Assembly: GCA_019233975.1 (NCBI GenBank)
Contig: JAFALY010000023.1
Span: 1 to 62,683, forward strand
Reading direction: 5' to 3'
Length of the DNA: 62,683 nucleotides
Origin: Alphaproteobacteria bacterium
GTDB lineage: Bacteria; Pseudomonadota; Alphaproteobacteria; UBA9219
The position numbers and the translations under genes were made by a program. The notes beneath the pieces are model-generated. The model searched no databases and was not told the DNA's origin. It saw only the letters and a program-made list of their open reading frames with translations. Below, one piece after another: positions 21,944 to 28,834 of the stretch. The first letter of the stretch is position 1; each line of letters opens with the position of its first letter.

Positions 21944-22125
21944 GCCATCTTCACGCTCTGCTTTTTTGGCCGCTTATCGGTGCGCTGACAGCCGTGGTTG
22001 CTGCGTTTACCAGCACACCGCTGTGGCAAAAGAACAGAAAAATTGCCTATCTTATCGCCATTGCTTTGCCGTTGGCCGGTGTTGGCCTTTATCTGTGGGG
22101 CGGCAACCCGGAGCTAATCCGCTAG
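21940..22125 (+). CDS. Small two-helix protein, probably truncated CcmI
   Basis: 61 aa with two hydrophobic segments (LLFWPLIGALTAVVAAFTST; KIAYLIAIALPLAGVGLYLW) joined by a short basic loop. Position after ccmH with a 4-bp overlap, and the YLWGGNPEL end that resembles the Y-x-x-x-G-x-P end of the CcmI membrane domain, suggest the N-terminal part of CcmI without the TPR domain that holds apocytochrome c. It may be a reduced functional subunit or a relic. The sequence directly after it is a pseudogene, so truncation by a rearrangement is possible. Confidence 0.55.
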   Translation: MSHLHALLFWPLIGALTAVVAAFTSTPLWQKNRKIAYLIAIALPLAGVGLYLWGGNPELIR

Positions 22126-22132
22126 GGAGGAG

Positions 22133-22512
22133 GTGCTATATCTGACAAGCTCATTTCCACTAATCCCGCCAAGGAAGGGGGACGCCGTCATCGGCGAAGT
22201 CGATATCAGCACGACACACGACATTGAATCCGCCGTCGCCGCCACGCACAAGGTCAAGGCAGGGTGGCAAGCGTTAGGACTGACAGTCGCATTGTCGTGC
22301 TTAGGAAACTGGTAACGATTTTTGAAAAGCATCGGCAGGAAATTGCGTTGCTGCCGACCTAACATACGGGCATGGTTCAGATCAACCAATCGGTCGGCAC
22401 ACGTCCTTGTAATCCATTCGGGGGCTGTGGATTATCCGGCCTTGGTATGGAAAACGGGCCCTACGGCTTCCATGATGTGTATCGTCGCAAGCTCGTAACG
22501 CGAATGCTTTAG
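22133..22512 (+). pseudogene. Aldehyde dehydrogenase relic (internal deletion and frameshifts)
   Basis: Three reading frames each carry recognisable aldehyde dehydrogenase pieces in the right order. An N-terminal part (SDKLISTNPAKEG, then after a one-base shift in a run of five Gs DAVIGEVDISTTHDIESAVA) ends in AGWQALG. A further shift gives DSRIVVLRKLVTIFEKHRQE. A stop then precedes the C-terminus HTGMVQINQSVGTRPCNPFG plus GCGLSGLGMENGPYGFHDVY, ending at 22512. The middle, including the catalytic Cys and Glu, is gone. An intact enzyme would be near 460 aa; only about 125 codons remain. The ribosome-binding-site-like agggaggagg at 22124-22133 also survives. Confidence 0.85.
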
Positions 22513-22738
22513 GAGGTGTTTTAGGATCGTTAAGATAGCGAATCTGTCCAGAAATCAGCCATAAGTTAACCATTTGGGTCATTTTCTGCTGATGTTTTTT
22601 ATCAAAATAACCATGCAGTACCATGAATTTACAAGAAAATTGGCTTTTTAAACCGTTTTGTTCTTGTTTATCGCCCTTTAACACCTAATATATGCCCCAT
22701 AACAGCAATCTTCTCGATTGCGAAATGATGGGGGATAC

Positions 22739-23512
22739 ATGGCCGTTGTAAAGAAGACCACCAAAGCCGCCAAACCTGCTGGCAAACCCGCCAAGGCCAA
22801 ACCGGCCGCCAAGGTTACTCCCAAGCCCCCTGCCAAAAAATCGAGCAATGTTACGCTTCTAAAACTGCCGCGCCCCAGCTTGGTGTCACAATTGGCATCA
22901 TCCGCGAATGATAAGCTGCCGCCGCGCCTGCAGGCCGTTGTCGATAAAACAGAAATTCAGCATGTCCTGTCCACGCATGTCCGCGGCATTGACCGCGCGG
23001 ACGAAAACCTTCTGCGCTCCGTTTTTCATCCAGATGCAACGATCGACCTGGGCCCCGGCGTGTTTCAGGGAACAGGCAATGACTATGTGCATTGGGTCAT
23101 GGGCGTGTTGCAGGGGCTGAAATCCACGCATCACACGCTCGGCCAGTCGCATGTCGAAGTCAGCGGCGATGTCGCGTTGGTTGAAACCTATTTCAACGCC
23201 CATATCCGTGTTGATAAGCCGGTAGGCCGCGAAGATGTCTTTATGGGCGGCCGTAATCTGGACCGTCTGGAGCGCCGCCCCTCTGGCGTGTCAGGCGTTT
23301 GGAAGATAATTCACCGCAAGCAGGTTCTGGATTGGGTACGCACCGAGGCGGTTTCCGATATCTTCTATCACCAGAACCCCGATGGTTTGTGGAGCAGCCG
23401 TTCCAAAACCGACCTTTCATACCAGATGGCACAATTCCCGGGCAGCCAGAATGCAGGCAAACTGCCCGCCTTCCTTGGCCGCCGCTACGAAAGCAAAAGC
23501 GTAAAATTCTAA
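22739..23512 (+). CDS. NTF2-like (SnoaL-type) protein with Lys/Ala/Pro-rich N-terminus
   Basis: 257 aa from ATG 22739. Residues 1-45 are a lysine/alanine/proline tail (TTKAAKPAGKPAKAKPAAK) like histone H1 tails. The rest is a SnoaL-type nuclear transport factor 2 fold: IQHVLSTHVRGIDRADENLL, FHPDATIDLG, GLKSTHHTLGQSHVEVSGDV, VETYFNAHI and WKIIHRKQVLDW. Such proteins are often ketosteroid-isomerase- or dehydratase-like, but the substrate is unknown. The basic tail could bind nucleic acid or polyanions. The 226 bp before it contain no gene that I can support. Confidence 0.75.
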   Translation: MAVVKKTTKAAKPAGKPAKAKPAAKVTPKPPAKKSSNVTLLKLPRPSLVSQLASSANDKLPPRLQAVVDKTEIQHVLSTHVRGIDRADENLLRSVFHPDATIDLGPGVFQGTGNDYVHWVMGVLQGLKSTHHTLGQSHVEVSGDVALVETYFNAHIRVDKPVGREDVFMGGRNLDRLERRPSGVSGVWKIIHRKQVLDWVRTEAVSDIFYHQNPDGLWSSRSKTDLSYQMAQFPGSQNAGKLPAFLGRRYESKSVKF

Positions 23513-23555
23513 TTCCATCTGTTTATTCCTGTAGAATCAGCGTTATGGTGGCGTC

Positions 23556-24101
23556 ATGAAACTCAAACCCCCTGAACTCCTCTACCTGCCCCGCATTGGC
23601 CTGCTGTTGCTGCTCGCGTCCGCCGCCAGCCTGACCTTCGCCTTCATCCTGCAATTCGTCTATGGCGTGGCGCCCTGTATCCTGTGCCTGGCGCAACGCG
23701 TCCCCTTCGCCTTTGGCACCATTCTGGCCGCAACATTGGTGGCAGCGCGCCCTTTCGGCAAGCACAGTACGGCGCTTTTGCTGGTCATTGCGTTCGTCTA
23801 TCTGGTCAACACCGGCATCGCAATTTTCCACACCGGCGTTGAACAGCATTGGTGGATGGGTACGGCGAGCTGCTCAACACAACCGCTCGCTGGCGACAAC
23901 GCCGATGATCTACGCGAAGCTTTGCTCAACACAACGCTAGCCCGCTGTGATGAAATCAGTTGGACCTTCCTCGGTTTCTCTATGGCTAACTGGAACATCC
24001 TGCTGTCCGGCGCACTGGCCGTTTTCGCAGGCCTTGGCGCACAACGTCAGCACGACCAGAGCAAAGGCATCTGGCACGCGCTGATGAGCCTGTTTTCATA
24101 A
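23556..24101 (+). CDS. dsbB: Disulfide bond formation protein B
   Basis: Inner-membrane quinone reductase (181 aa) that reoxidises DsbA. Four membrane helices. The first periplasmic loop carries the CxxC pair APCILCLAQR and the second loop carries the other pair (TASCSTQPLAG and LARCDEISW). The latter loop is longer than in E. coli DsbB, as is common in alphaproteobacteria. No dsbA is in the window. Its 3' end overlaps the convergent znuB by 6 bp. Confidence 0.93.
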   Translation: MKLKPPELLYLPRIGLLLLLASAASLTFAFILQFVYGVAPCILCLAQRVPFAFGTILAATLVAARPFGKHSTALLLVIAFVYLVNTGIAIFHTGVEQHWWMGTASCSTQPLAGDNADDLREALLNTTLARCDEISWTFLGFSMANWNILLSGALAVFAGLGAQRQHDQSKGIWHALMSLFS

Positions 24102-24968
24102 CGGTTTGCGGATAGCCGACAGGCAGCTGCCGTGCTTGCCAACCAGAACAGACCCCAGACACAATGTCCCGCACAGCAAAACCACAACCGGCCCTGAGGG
24201 CGTGTTGGTAAAGTAGGACAGCAGCAACCCCGCATAAGATGAAAAGATCGCAAGGCCCAGCGCGAATCCAATCGCGCGGTCCACCTGACGCACCCAGAAT
24301 TGGGCCGCAATGGACGGCAACAGGATAAGCCCCAACGCCATGAGCGTACCGAGCGCCTGAAACGCCGCCACCAGATTAATGACAAACAACACGAAAAAGG
24401 CCGGACGCACCAAACGTATAATCGGACGTTTGGACGCCGCCGCCATCAGAAAATCAGGATCAAAGCAGTCCAGCACCAACCCGCGATAAATAAATGCCAG
24501 CACAAAGAGTGTCAGAACCGCGACGATACCGATGAACAAGAGCGCGTCATTATCGATCGCCAAAATGTCACCGAACAGCATATGCAAAAGGTCGATATTA
24601 CTGCCTTTCAGCGACAAAAGAACAATCCCGCTGGTCAGGGACAGGAGGAACAGCAGCGTAAACACGCCATCCTCCTTGATTTGCGTATAGCGGCTTAGAA
24701 ACACCGACAACAGCGCGATCAGAATACCGGCGGTTAGCCCGCCCGCCGTCATCGACCAGACGCTGAGTCCGGAGACCAGAAAAGCCACAGCCACGCCCGG
24801 GAAAATGGCATGAGACATGGCATCCGATACCAAAGCCATACGCCGCTGGTTCATAAAGAACCCCAACGGCGCGCCGCTGATGGCCAATACGATGCAGGCC
24901 AGCAACGCACGGCGCATAAAGCCATAATCCAGATAGGGCGACAGCAGATAATGCGTAACAATGTTCAT
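24096..24968 (-). CDS. znuB: Zinc/manganese ABC transporter permease
   Basis: 290 aa, ABC-3 family permease with about eight membrane segments. Family marks are RRALLACIVLAISGAPLGFF, RMALVSDAMSHAIFPGVAVA, the SNIDLLHMLFGDILAI loop and LVAAFQALGTLMALGLILLP. It pairs with the ATPase upstream (4-bp ATGA overlap) and with the divergent binding protein. Zinc is favoured over manganese because Zur-type operators lie in the shared promoter region. Its stop overlaps the end of convergent dsbB. Confidence 0.9.
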   Translation of the reverse strand: MNIVTHYLLSPYLDYGFMRRALLACIVLAISGAPLGFFMNQRRMALVSDAMSHAIFPGVAVAFLVSGLSVWSMTAGGLTAGILIALLSVFLSRYTQIKEDGVFTLLFLLSLTSGIVLLSLKGSNIDLLHMLFGDILAIDNDALLFIGIVAVLTLFVLAFIYRGLVLDCFDPDFLMAAASKRPIIRLVRPAFFVLFVINLVAAFQALGTLMALGLILLPSIAAQFWVRQVDRAIGFALGLAIFSSYAGLLLSYFTNTPSGPVVVLLCGTLCLGSVLVGKHGSCLSAIRKPL

Positions 24969-25771
24969 GCGTGATCCCCGGGGCCATGTTTGTGATGGCC
25001 ATGGTCGTGATTGTGTCCGTGATGGTCGCGGTGTGTCTGATGATGGAGCGGGTCCTCTGGTGGAACCAATTCGGCCATATCCAGATCAAACGACAAAAGT
25101 TTTTGTTCAAACATCTGATGTGTATGACCGCTGCCCAAGCATTTGCCCTGCAACACCATGGATTCAGGAAAATACTTTTTGATCAGCAGCAGATCATGCA
25201 AAACGCAAATGATCGTCCGCCCTTCCTCATGCCATTTCAGCAAAAGCTGGATCAGGCGCGCCGTGGTCGCCGCATCGACGGCAGAAAATGGCTCATCCAG
25301 CAAAATGACATTGGCATTCTGAACAATGACGCGGGCAAACAAGGTACGTTGCAATTCACCGCCGGACAGTGCGTTGATCTGCCGCTTTTCAAACCCGCCC
25401 AGCCCAACTTCACCCAAAGCCTTGCTGGCCGCCTGCTTCTGCGCTTTTGATAAGCCCCCTGCCTCACCCGCTTCCGGATAAAAACCGGTCAGCACAACAT
25501 CAAAGACTGATAATGGAAAGTCGCGCTGTAAATGTGCAACCTGCGGTAAATAGGCCATAGACGGGCGCACATTGTCGGCAAAGGCAATGGTTCCACGCGT
25601 GGGGTGCAAAACACCGGCGATGGCTTTCAGTAGCGTGCTTTTGCCGGAACCGTTCGGCCCCGCGACCGCTGTCAATGACCCGCACGCAAACTGCCCCGAA
25701 ACGCTTTGCAGGGCTACATGGCGACCATAAGAAACGAAAATGTCATTGAGCGTTATCAAAGGATGGGTCAT
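24965..25771 (-). CDS. znuC: Zinc ABC transporter ATP-binding protein
   Basis: 268 aa from ATG 25771, which has ggggacgg upstream. Walker A is GPNGSGKSTLLKAIAG, the Q-loop is MAYLPQVAHLQRDFP, the signature is LSGGELQRTLFARV, Walker B is VILLDEPFSAVD, and the H-loop is IICVLHDLL. The last 25 or so residues are histidine-rich (HHQTHRDHHGHNHDHGHHKH), suiting metal buffering or sensing. The start overlaps the stop of a 32-codon ORF. The frame continues upstream to 25801 without a better start. Confidence 0.93.
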   Translation of the reverse strand: MTHPLITLNDIFVSYGRHVALQSVSGQFACGSLTAVAGPNGSGKSTLLKAIAGVLHPTRGTIAFADNVRPSMAYLPQVAHLQRDFPLSVFDVVLTGFYPEAGEAGGLSKAQKQAASKALGEVGLGGFEKRQINALSGGELQRTLFARVIVQNANVILLDEPFSAVDAATTARLIQLLLKWHEEGRTIICVLHDLLLIKKYFPESMVLQGKCLGSGHTHQMFEQKLLSFDLDMAELVPPEDPLHHQTHRDHHGHNHDHGHHKHGPGDHA

Positions 25772-25866
25772 ACCGTCCCCGATAAAACAGCATATACGCA
25801 CAGGCCAACAAACGCACTAAGCGCCGCAGCCAAAGCCAGTCTTTGCATAAGTGACCAGTGATACAT
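25768..25866 (-). CDS. Candidate 32-aa single-helix membrane protein upstream of znuC
   Basis: ATG 25866 to TGA 25768 encodes 32 residues, mostly one hydrophobic helix (LALAAALSAFVGLCVYAVLS) after a short MYHWSLMQR start. Agagg lies about 6 nt before the ATG. Its TGA overlaps the znuC ATG (ATGA), the same coupling used by the other genes of this unit. It lies directly after the Zur-type operators, so it would be the first gene of the regulated transcript. I know no named family for it. It could be a small regulatory subunit of the transporter or a leader peptide. Confidence 0.55.
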   Translation of the reverse strand: MYHWSLMQRLALAAALSAFVGLCVYAVLSGTV

Positions 25867-25881
25867 CGCAACCTCTATAAA

Positions 25882-25896
25882 CGTTATAATATATCA
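25882..25896. promoter_or_regulatory. Second, imperfect Zur-box-like site
   Basis: cgttataatatatca matches the perfect palindrome at 25916-25930 in 12 of 15 positions, with one half-site altered. It lies nearer the small ORF/znuC side, 34 bp centre to centre from the better site. It may serve the minus-strand promoter or act cooperatively. Confidence 0.6.
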
Positions 25897-25915
25897 AAGA
25901 GCTTGACGTCCACAA

Positions 25916-25930
25916 TGTTATAATATAACA
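25916..25930. promoter_or_regulatory. Zur-type operator (perfect palindrome)
   Basis: tgttataatataaca is a perfect 15-bp palindrome around a central A and matches the core of the known proteobacterial Zur box (TGTTATANTATAACA). It lies 32 bp before the znuA ATG and between the two halves of a divergent zinc-uptake locus, exactly where a zinc-responsive repressor should bind. Contains a TATAAT that may be part of a promoter. Confidence 0.88.
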
Positions 25931-25962
25931 CATGATACAACATACCGTTAAATGAGGATAAA

Positions 25963-26856
25963 ATGCGCTTTGTAAAAACAGTTTTGACCCTTGCCGCCAT
26001 TGCGCTCGCCCCCGTTACAGCCCATGCCACACCGCTTAAGGCGGTCGCCACAATCAGCATATTAGCGGATATAACGCATCAGGTAGGCGGTGATCTGGTC
26101 AACGTAACACCCATTGTCGGGCCCGATGGCGATGCGCACACCTATAAACCAACGCCGCAGGATGCCAAGGCGTTAGCCGAGGCGGATGTTATCATTACAA
26201 ATGGTTTGGGACTGGAAGGCTGGCTGTCGCGCCTGATCAAGGCCTCAGGCACCAAGGCGATAATCGCGGTCGCCAGCACTGGTGTCACGCCACGGCAAAT
26301 GGTCGACGACGGCAGAAAAATTACCGACCCGCATGCGTGGCAAAACGTTGCCAATGCCAGAATCTATGCCCACAACATTGCGTCCGCACTGACCAAGGCG
26401 CTGCCTGACCAAACGACCGTTATTCAACAGCAAGCAGCTGCTTATGACGCACAATTGGCGGATCTGGATAGTTGGGTCAATGGACAGCTTGCTGACATAC
26501 CTGCCGCGCAGCGCAAGATTATCACCAGCCACGACGCGTTCGGTTATTACGGCGCCGCTTACAACGTAACGCTGCAGGCCCCACAAGGCATGAGTACGGA
26601 AGGCGAGCCCACTGCTGCGCAGGTGGCCAAACTGATAACACAGATGAAGTCCGAGAAAATTCACCGCGTCTTTTTTGAAAACATGGCCAGTCCCAAGGTT
26701 GTGCAGCGCATAGCCGAAGAAGCAAACGCAAAAGTTGGCGACGCCGTATATTCGGACGCGCTGTCCAAGGCCGACGGCCCGGCCGCAACCTATACGAACA
26801 TGATTCGTCACAACACAACCCTGTTCCGCGAAGCCATGCTGATGAACGGGAAATAA
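25963..26856 (+). CDS. znuA: Periplasmic zinc-binding protein of the Znu ABC transporter
   Basis: 297 aa cluster A-I metal-binding lipocalin-like binding protein with a cleavable signal (VLTLAAIALAPVTAHA). Predicted metal ligands are His59 (GDAHTYKP), His124 (DPHAWQ), His190 (TSHDAFGYYG) and Asp265 (YSDALSKADGPA). It lacks the long His-rich loop seen in many ZnuA proteins, so by sequence alone manganese is not excluded; the operator favours zinc. Gaggataa lies before ATG 25963. Divergent from znuCB and followed after 47 bp by DUF1007. Confidence 0.92.
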   Translation: MRFVKTVLTLAAIALAPVTAHATPLKAVATISILADITHQVGGDLVNVTPIVGPDGDAHTYKPTPQDAKALAEADVIITNGLGLEGWLSRLIKASGTKAIIAVASTGVTPRQMVDDGRKITDPHAWQNVANARIYAHNIASALTKALPDQTTVIQQQAAAYDAQLADLDSWVNGQLADIPAAQRKIITSHDAFGYYGAAYNVTLQAPQGMSTEGEPTAAQVAKLITQMKSEKIHRVFFENMASPKVVQRIAEEANAKVGDAVYSDALSKADGPAATYTNMIRHNTTLFREAMLMNGK

Positions 26857-26869
26857 TCGTAGAACTGCC

Positions 26870-26903
26870 TTACATTGGCCTGAAATGCGATTATACTGCC
26901 TGC
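26870..26903 (+). promoter_or_regulatory. Possible promoter giving a leaderless DUF1007 mRNA
   Basis: TTACAT (26870-26875) and TATACT (26892-26897) are separated by 16 bp. The ATG of the next gene starts 7 bp after the -10 box, so transcription would begin at or next to the start codon. No Shine-Dalgarno-like sequence is seen in between. Confidence 0.4.
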
Positions 26904-27638
26904 ATGCGGATTCACTTACCCCTGCTTGCCAGCTTGCTCTGCGTCCTGCCGTTTACGGCATCGGCGCACCCGCATGCATGGATTTCTGTGCGGACAACCG
27001 TCATTCTGAACGATAAGAACGAAGCGATCGCCATTCGCGAACATTGGCTGTTCGACAAAATGTACAGCGCCTTTGCCGCCCGCGACCTGAACCCCAAGGG
27101 TGACGGCAAGTTTAAGAATGATGAGCTCATCCCCCTGGCGCAGCAAAACCTGGAAAACCTGTCGGCGTTTCATTACTTCACGGTGTTTGAGAAAGAACCG
27201 CAGCATCCCATCACGCTGGGCAAGCCAGAAAATATCGCCAGCATGTTCGAAGACGCCCCCGCGACTGAGAAAAAGAAAGTCGTCGTCTACGCAACACCCA
27301 ACGGTGCCAGTGCGGATGATGTTCCGCCGGACGCCAAGCAAATCGCTATGGAGTTTACGTTGCCGCTGGCCGCACCGGTCAGCCTCGCCTCAGGCAAAGT
27401 AACTTATCGCATTTTTGACCCCACTTATTACGTGGATATGACGCATTATGAACAAGCGCCCGTCGCCTTTGCACGGCAGGGCAGCATGGACCCCATCACA
27501 TCCTGCAATGGCAAGGTTGAATTGCCCAAGATAGATAGCGCCATGATGTTGCGCGCCGCCGCGCTGGATAAAAGCGCCAAGGCGCAGGAAGATTACGGCT
27601 ACTACTTTTCGGAAAAAGTGACCCTGTCATGTTCATAG
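26904..27638 (+). CDS. DUF1007 family periplasmic protein
   Basis: 244 aa with a signal peptide (LPLLASLLCVLPFTASA) followed immediately by AHPHAWISVRTTVIL, the histidine-containing mature N-terminus of the DUF1007 (COG3683) family. Members are usually encoded beside NicO-type Ni/Co or other metal transporters, as here, and are thought to bind metal in the periplasm. Two cysteines near the C-terminus (ITSCNGK and VTLSCS) may pair. It may be co-transcribed with znuA or use its own promoter. The stop overlaps the NicO start by 10 bp. Confidence 0.85.
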   Translation: MRIHLPLLASLLCVLPFTASAHPHAWISVRTTVILNDKNEAIAIREHWLFDKMYSAFAARDLNPKGDGKFKNDELIPLAQQNLENLSAFHYFTVFEKEPQHPITLGKPENIASMFEDAPATEKKKVVVYATPNGASADDVPPDAKQIAMEFTLPLAAPVSLASGKVTYRIFDPTYYVDMTHYEQAPVAFARQGSMDPITSCNGKVELPKIDSAMMLRAAALDKSAKAQEDYGYYFSEKVTLSCS

Positions 27639-28546
27639 ACAATTTAGTTGTCACGCTCAGTCAGGCCCAACATTCCTTTAACGACAGCATTCTGTCGCAA
27701 CTGCAAAGCATACGCGACGCGCACAGTCTGATCGCCTATGCCGGGTTGATGGCCGTCGGTTTTGTGTACGGCATTTTACACGCGGTTGGCCCGGGGCATG
27801 GCAAGGTCGTGGTTTCCGGTTACATGCTGGCGAATGAAAACAGCCTGAAGCGTGGCATTGTGATTGTCGCATTGTCCTCGCTGATGCAGGCACTGACGGC
27901 GATTGTTCTGGTTGAATCTTTCTTTTTCATTTTGCATATGCCGCAGGCGCAGGCTGAACATTGGGCCGGGCTGCTGGAACTGGTTAGCTATGGCGGTATT
28001 GGCTGCATTGGCTTGTACCTTATGGTACAGGGGCTGTTGACGCTGCGCCCACGCAAGACACAGCATGCGCACGCCCATAACGAGCATAATCAGGCGCATG
28101 AACATGAACACCACCACCATCATGATCACGACGGGCATTGCTGTCATCACGCGCCGGTACCGACAGAAGGAAAGAACTATTCGCTGACGGCCATTGCGGG
28201 CATGATTGTGTCGATCGGTATTCGCCCCTGCACAGGTTCGCTGTTGCTGTTATATTTCGCCTGTTTGTTCGGGTTGGGGTTTGCGGGCGCGCTTGCGACA
28301 CTCGCCATGGGCGTCGGCACGGCGATCACAACCGGATCACTAGCGATCTTGGCGGTTAAATCGCGTTCGCTCGCCATGAAATTCGTCAATAAATCCGACC
28401 GCGCTCTGACGCTCGCACACGGTTTTCTGCGTCTGGCGGGCGGCGGCTTCATTTTGTTGCTGAGCGTCCTGTTCGCCCTGCCGCACCTGCAAGACACCGC
28501 CCCACCGGCGGTTGAGCAACACCCGTTGTTTAAATCAATCCAATAA
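27629..28546 (+). CDS. NicO/RcnA-like nickel-cobalt family metal transporter
   Basis: 305 aa, six-helix NicO superfamily protein (COG2215). The motif ILHAVGPGHGKVVVSGY in helix II is the family metal site. A cytoplasmic histidine-rich stretch (about residues 145-172, HEHEHHHHHDHDGHCCHH) separates the two halves. IGIRPCTGSLLLLYFACLFG follows. RcnA-type members export Ni/Co and other members import. Here it sits downstream of znuA with its DUF1007 partner, so zinc transport is possible. The substrate cannot be read from the sequence. Confidence 0.85.
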   Translation: MFIDNLVVTLSQAQHSFNDSILSQLQSIRDAHSLIAYAGLMAVGFVYGILHAVGPGHGKVVVSGYMLANENSLKRGIVIVALSSLMQALTAIVLVESFFFILHMPQAQAEHWAGLLELVSYGGIGCIGLYLMVQGLLTLRPRKTQHAHAHNEHNQAHEHEHHHHHDHDGHCCHHAPVPTEGKNYSLTAIAGMIVSIGIRPCTGSLLLLYFACLFGLGFAGALATLAMGVGTAITTGSLAILAVKSRSLAMKFVNKSDRALTLAHGFLRLAGGGFILLLSVLFALPHLQDTAPPAVEQHPLFKSIQ

Positions 28547-28613
28547 AGCCCTGACAGGTAAGGACTTTTTATGCTTGCCCCGGGGGCAAAAAAAGTGTTT
28601 GTTCTTCCCCTTC

Positions 28614-28704
28614 GGAGAGGTGGCTGAGCGGTCGAAAGCGGCGGTCTCGAAAACCGTTGTAGGGCAACCCCCTACCGAGGGTTCGAATCCCTCCTTCTCC
28701 GCCA
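28614..28704 (+). tRNA. serU: tRNA-Ser(CGA)
   Basis: 91-nt class II tRNA with encoded CCA. The acceptor ggagagg pairs with cttctcc, discriminator G. The anticodon loop ctCGAaa (anticodon at 28648-28650) sits on a 5-bp stem. There is a long variable arm (gtagggcaaccccctac) and the T loop gttcgaatc. It reads UCG. An orphan gene with unusual composition follows it. Confidence 0.95.
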
Positions 28705-28746
28705 TTGATGCAATGACATCGATGGGTTGTAGTTGATTTTCTCGCC

Positions 28747-28769
28747 AACCCCACAAACAACCCCACAAA
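28747..28769. repeat. Tandem 11-bp repeat behind tRNA-Ser
   Basis: aaccccacaaa occurs at 28747-28757 and again at 28759-28769, 43 bp past the tRNA 3' end. Short GTGGGGT-type tandem repeats next to tRNA genes resemble integrase arm-type sites of integrated elements. No integrase gene is present, and I found no repeated copy of the tRNA 3' end downstream, so an attachment-site scar is only inferred. Confidence 0.4.
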
Positions 28770-28834
28770 AAAATCGTGGTAGGACGATGTGCTACAGATT
28801 TATTTCTGCGAGCGCACTCTAACTGGGGCATAAA

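Noticed and set aside
22382-22684. A 100-codon minus-strand frame over the aldehyde dehydrogenase relic.
   Set aside because: It shows no protein character, and the plus-strand pieces match aldehyde dehydrogenase; it is a shadow.
28572-28588. An inverted repeat (ttgccccgggggcaa) before tRNA-Ser as a terminator.
   Set aside because: On the plus strand it is followed by As, not Ts, and it is not followed by a U tract on the minus strand.
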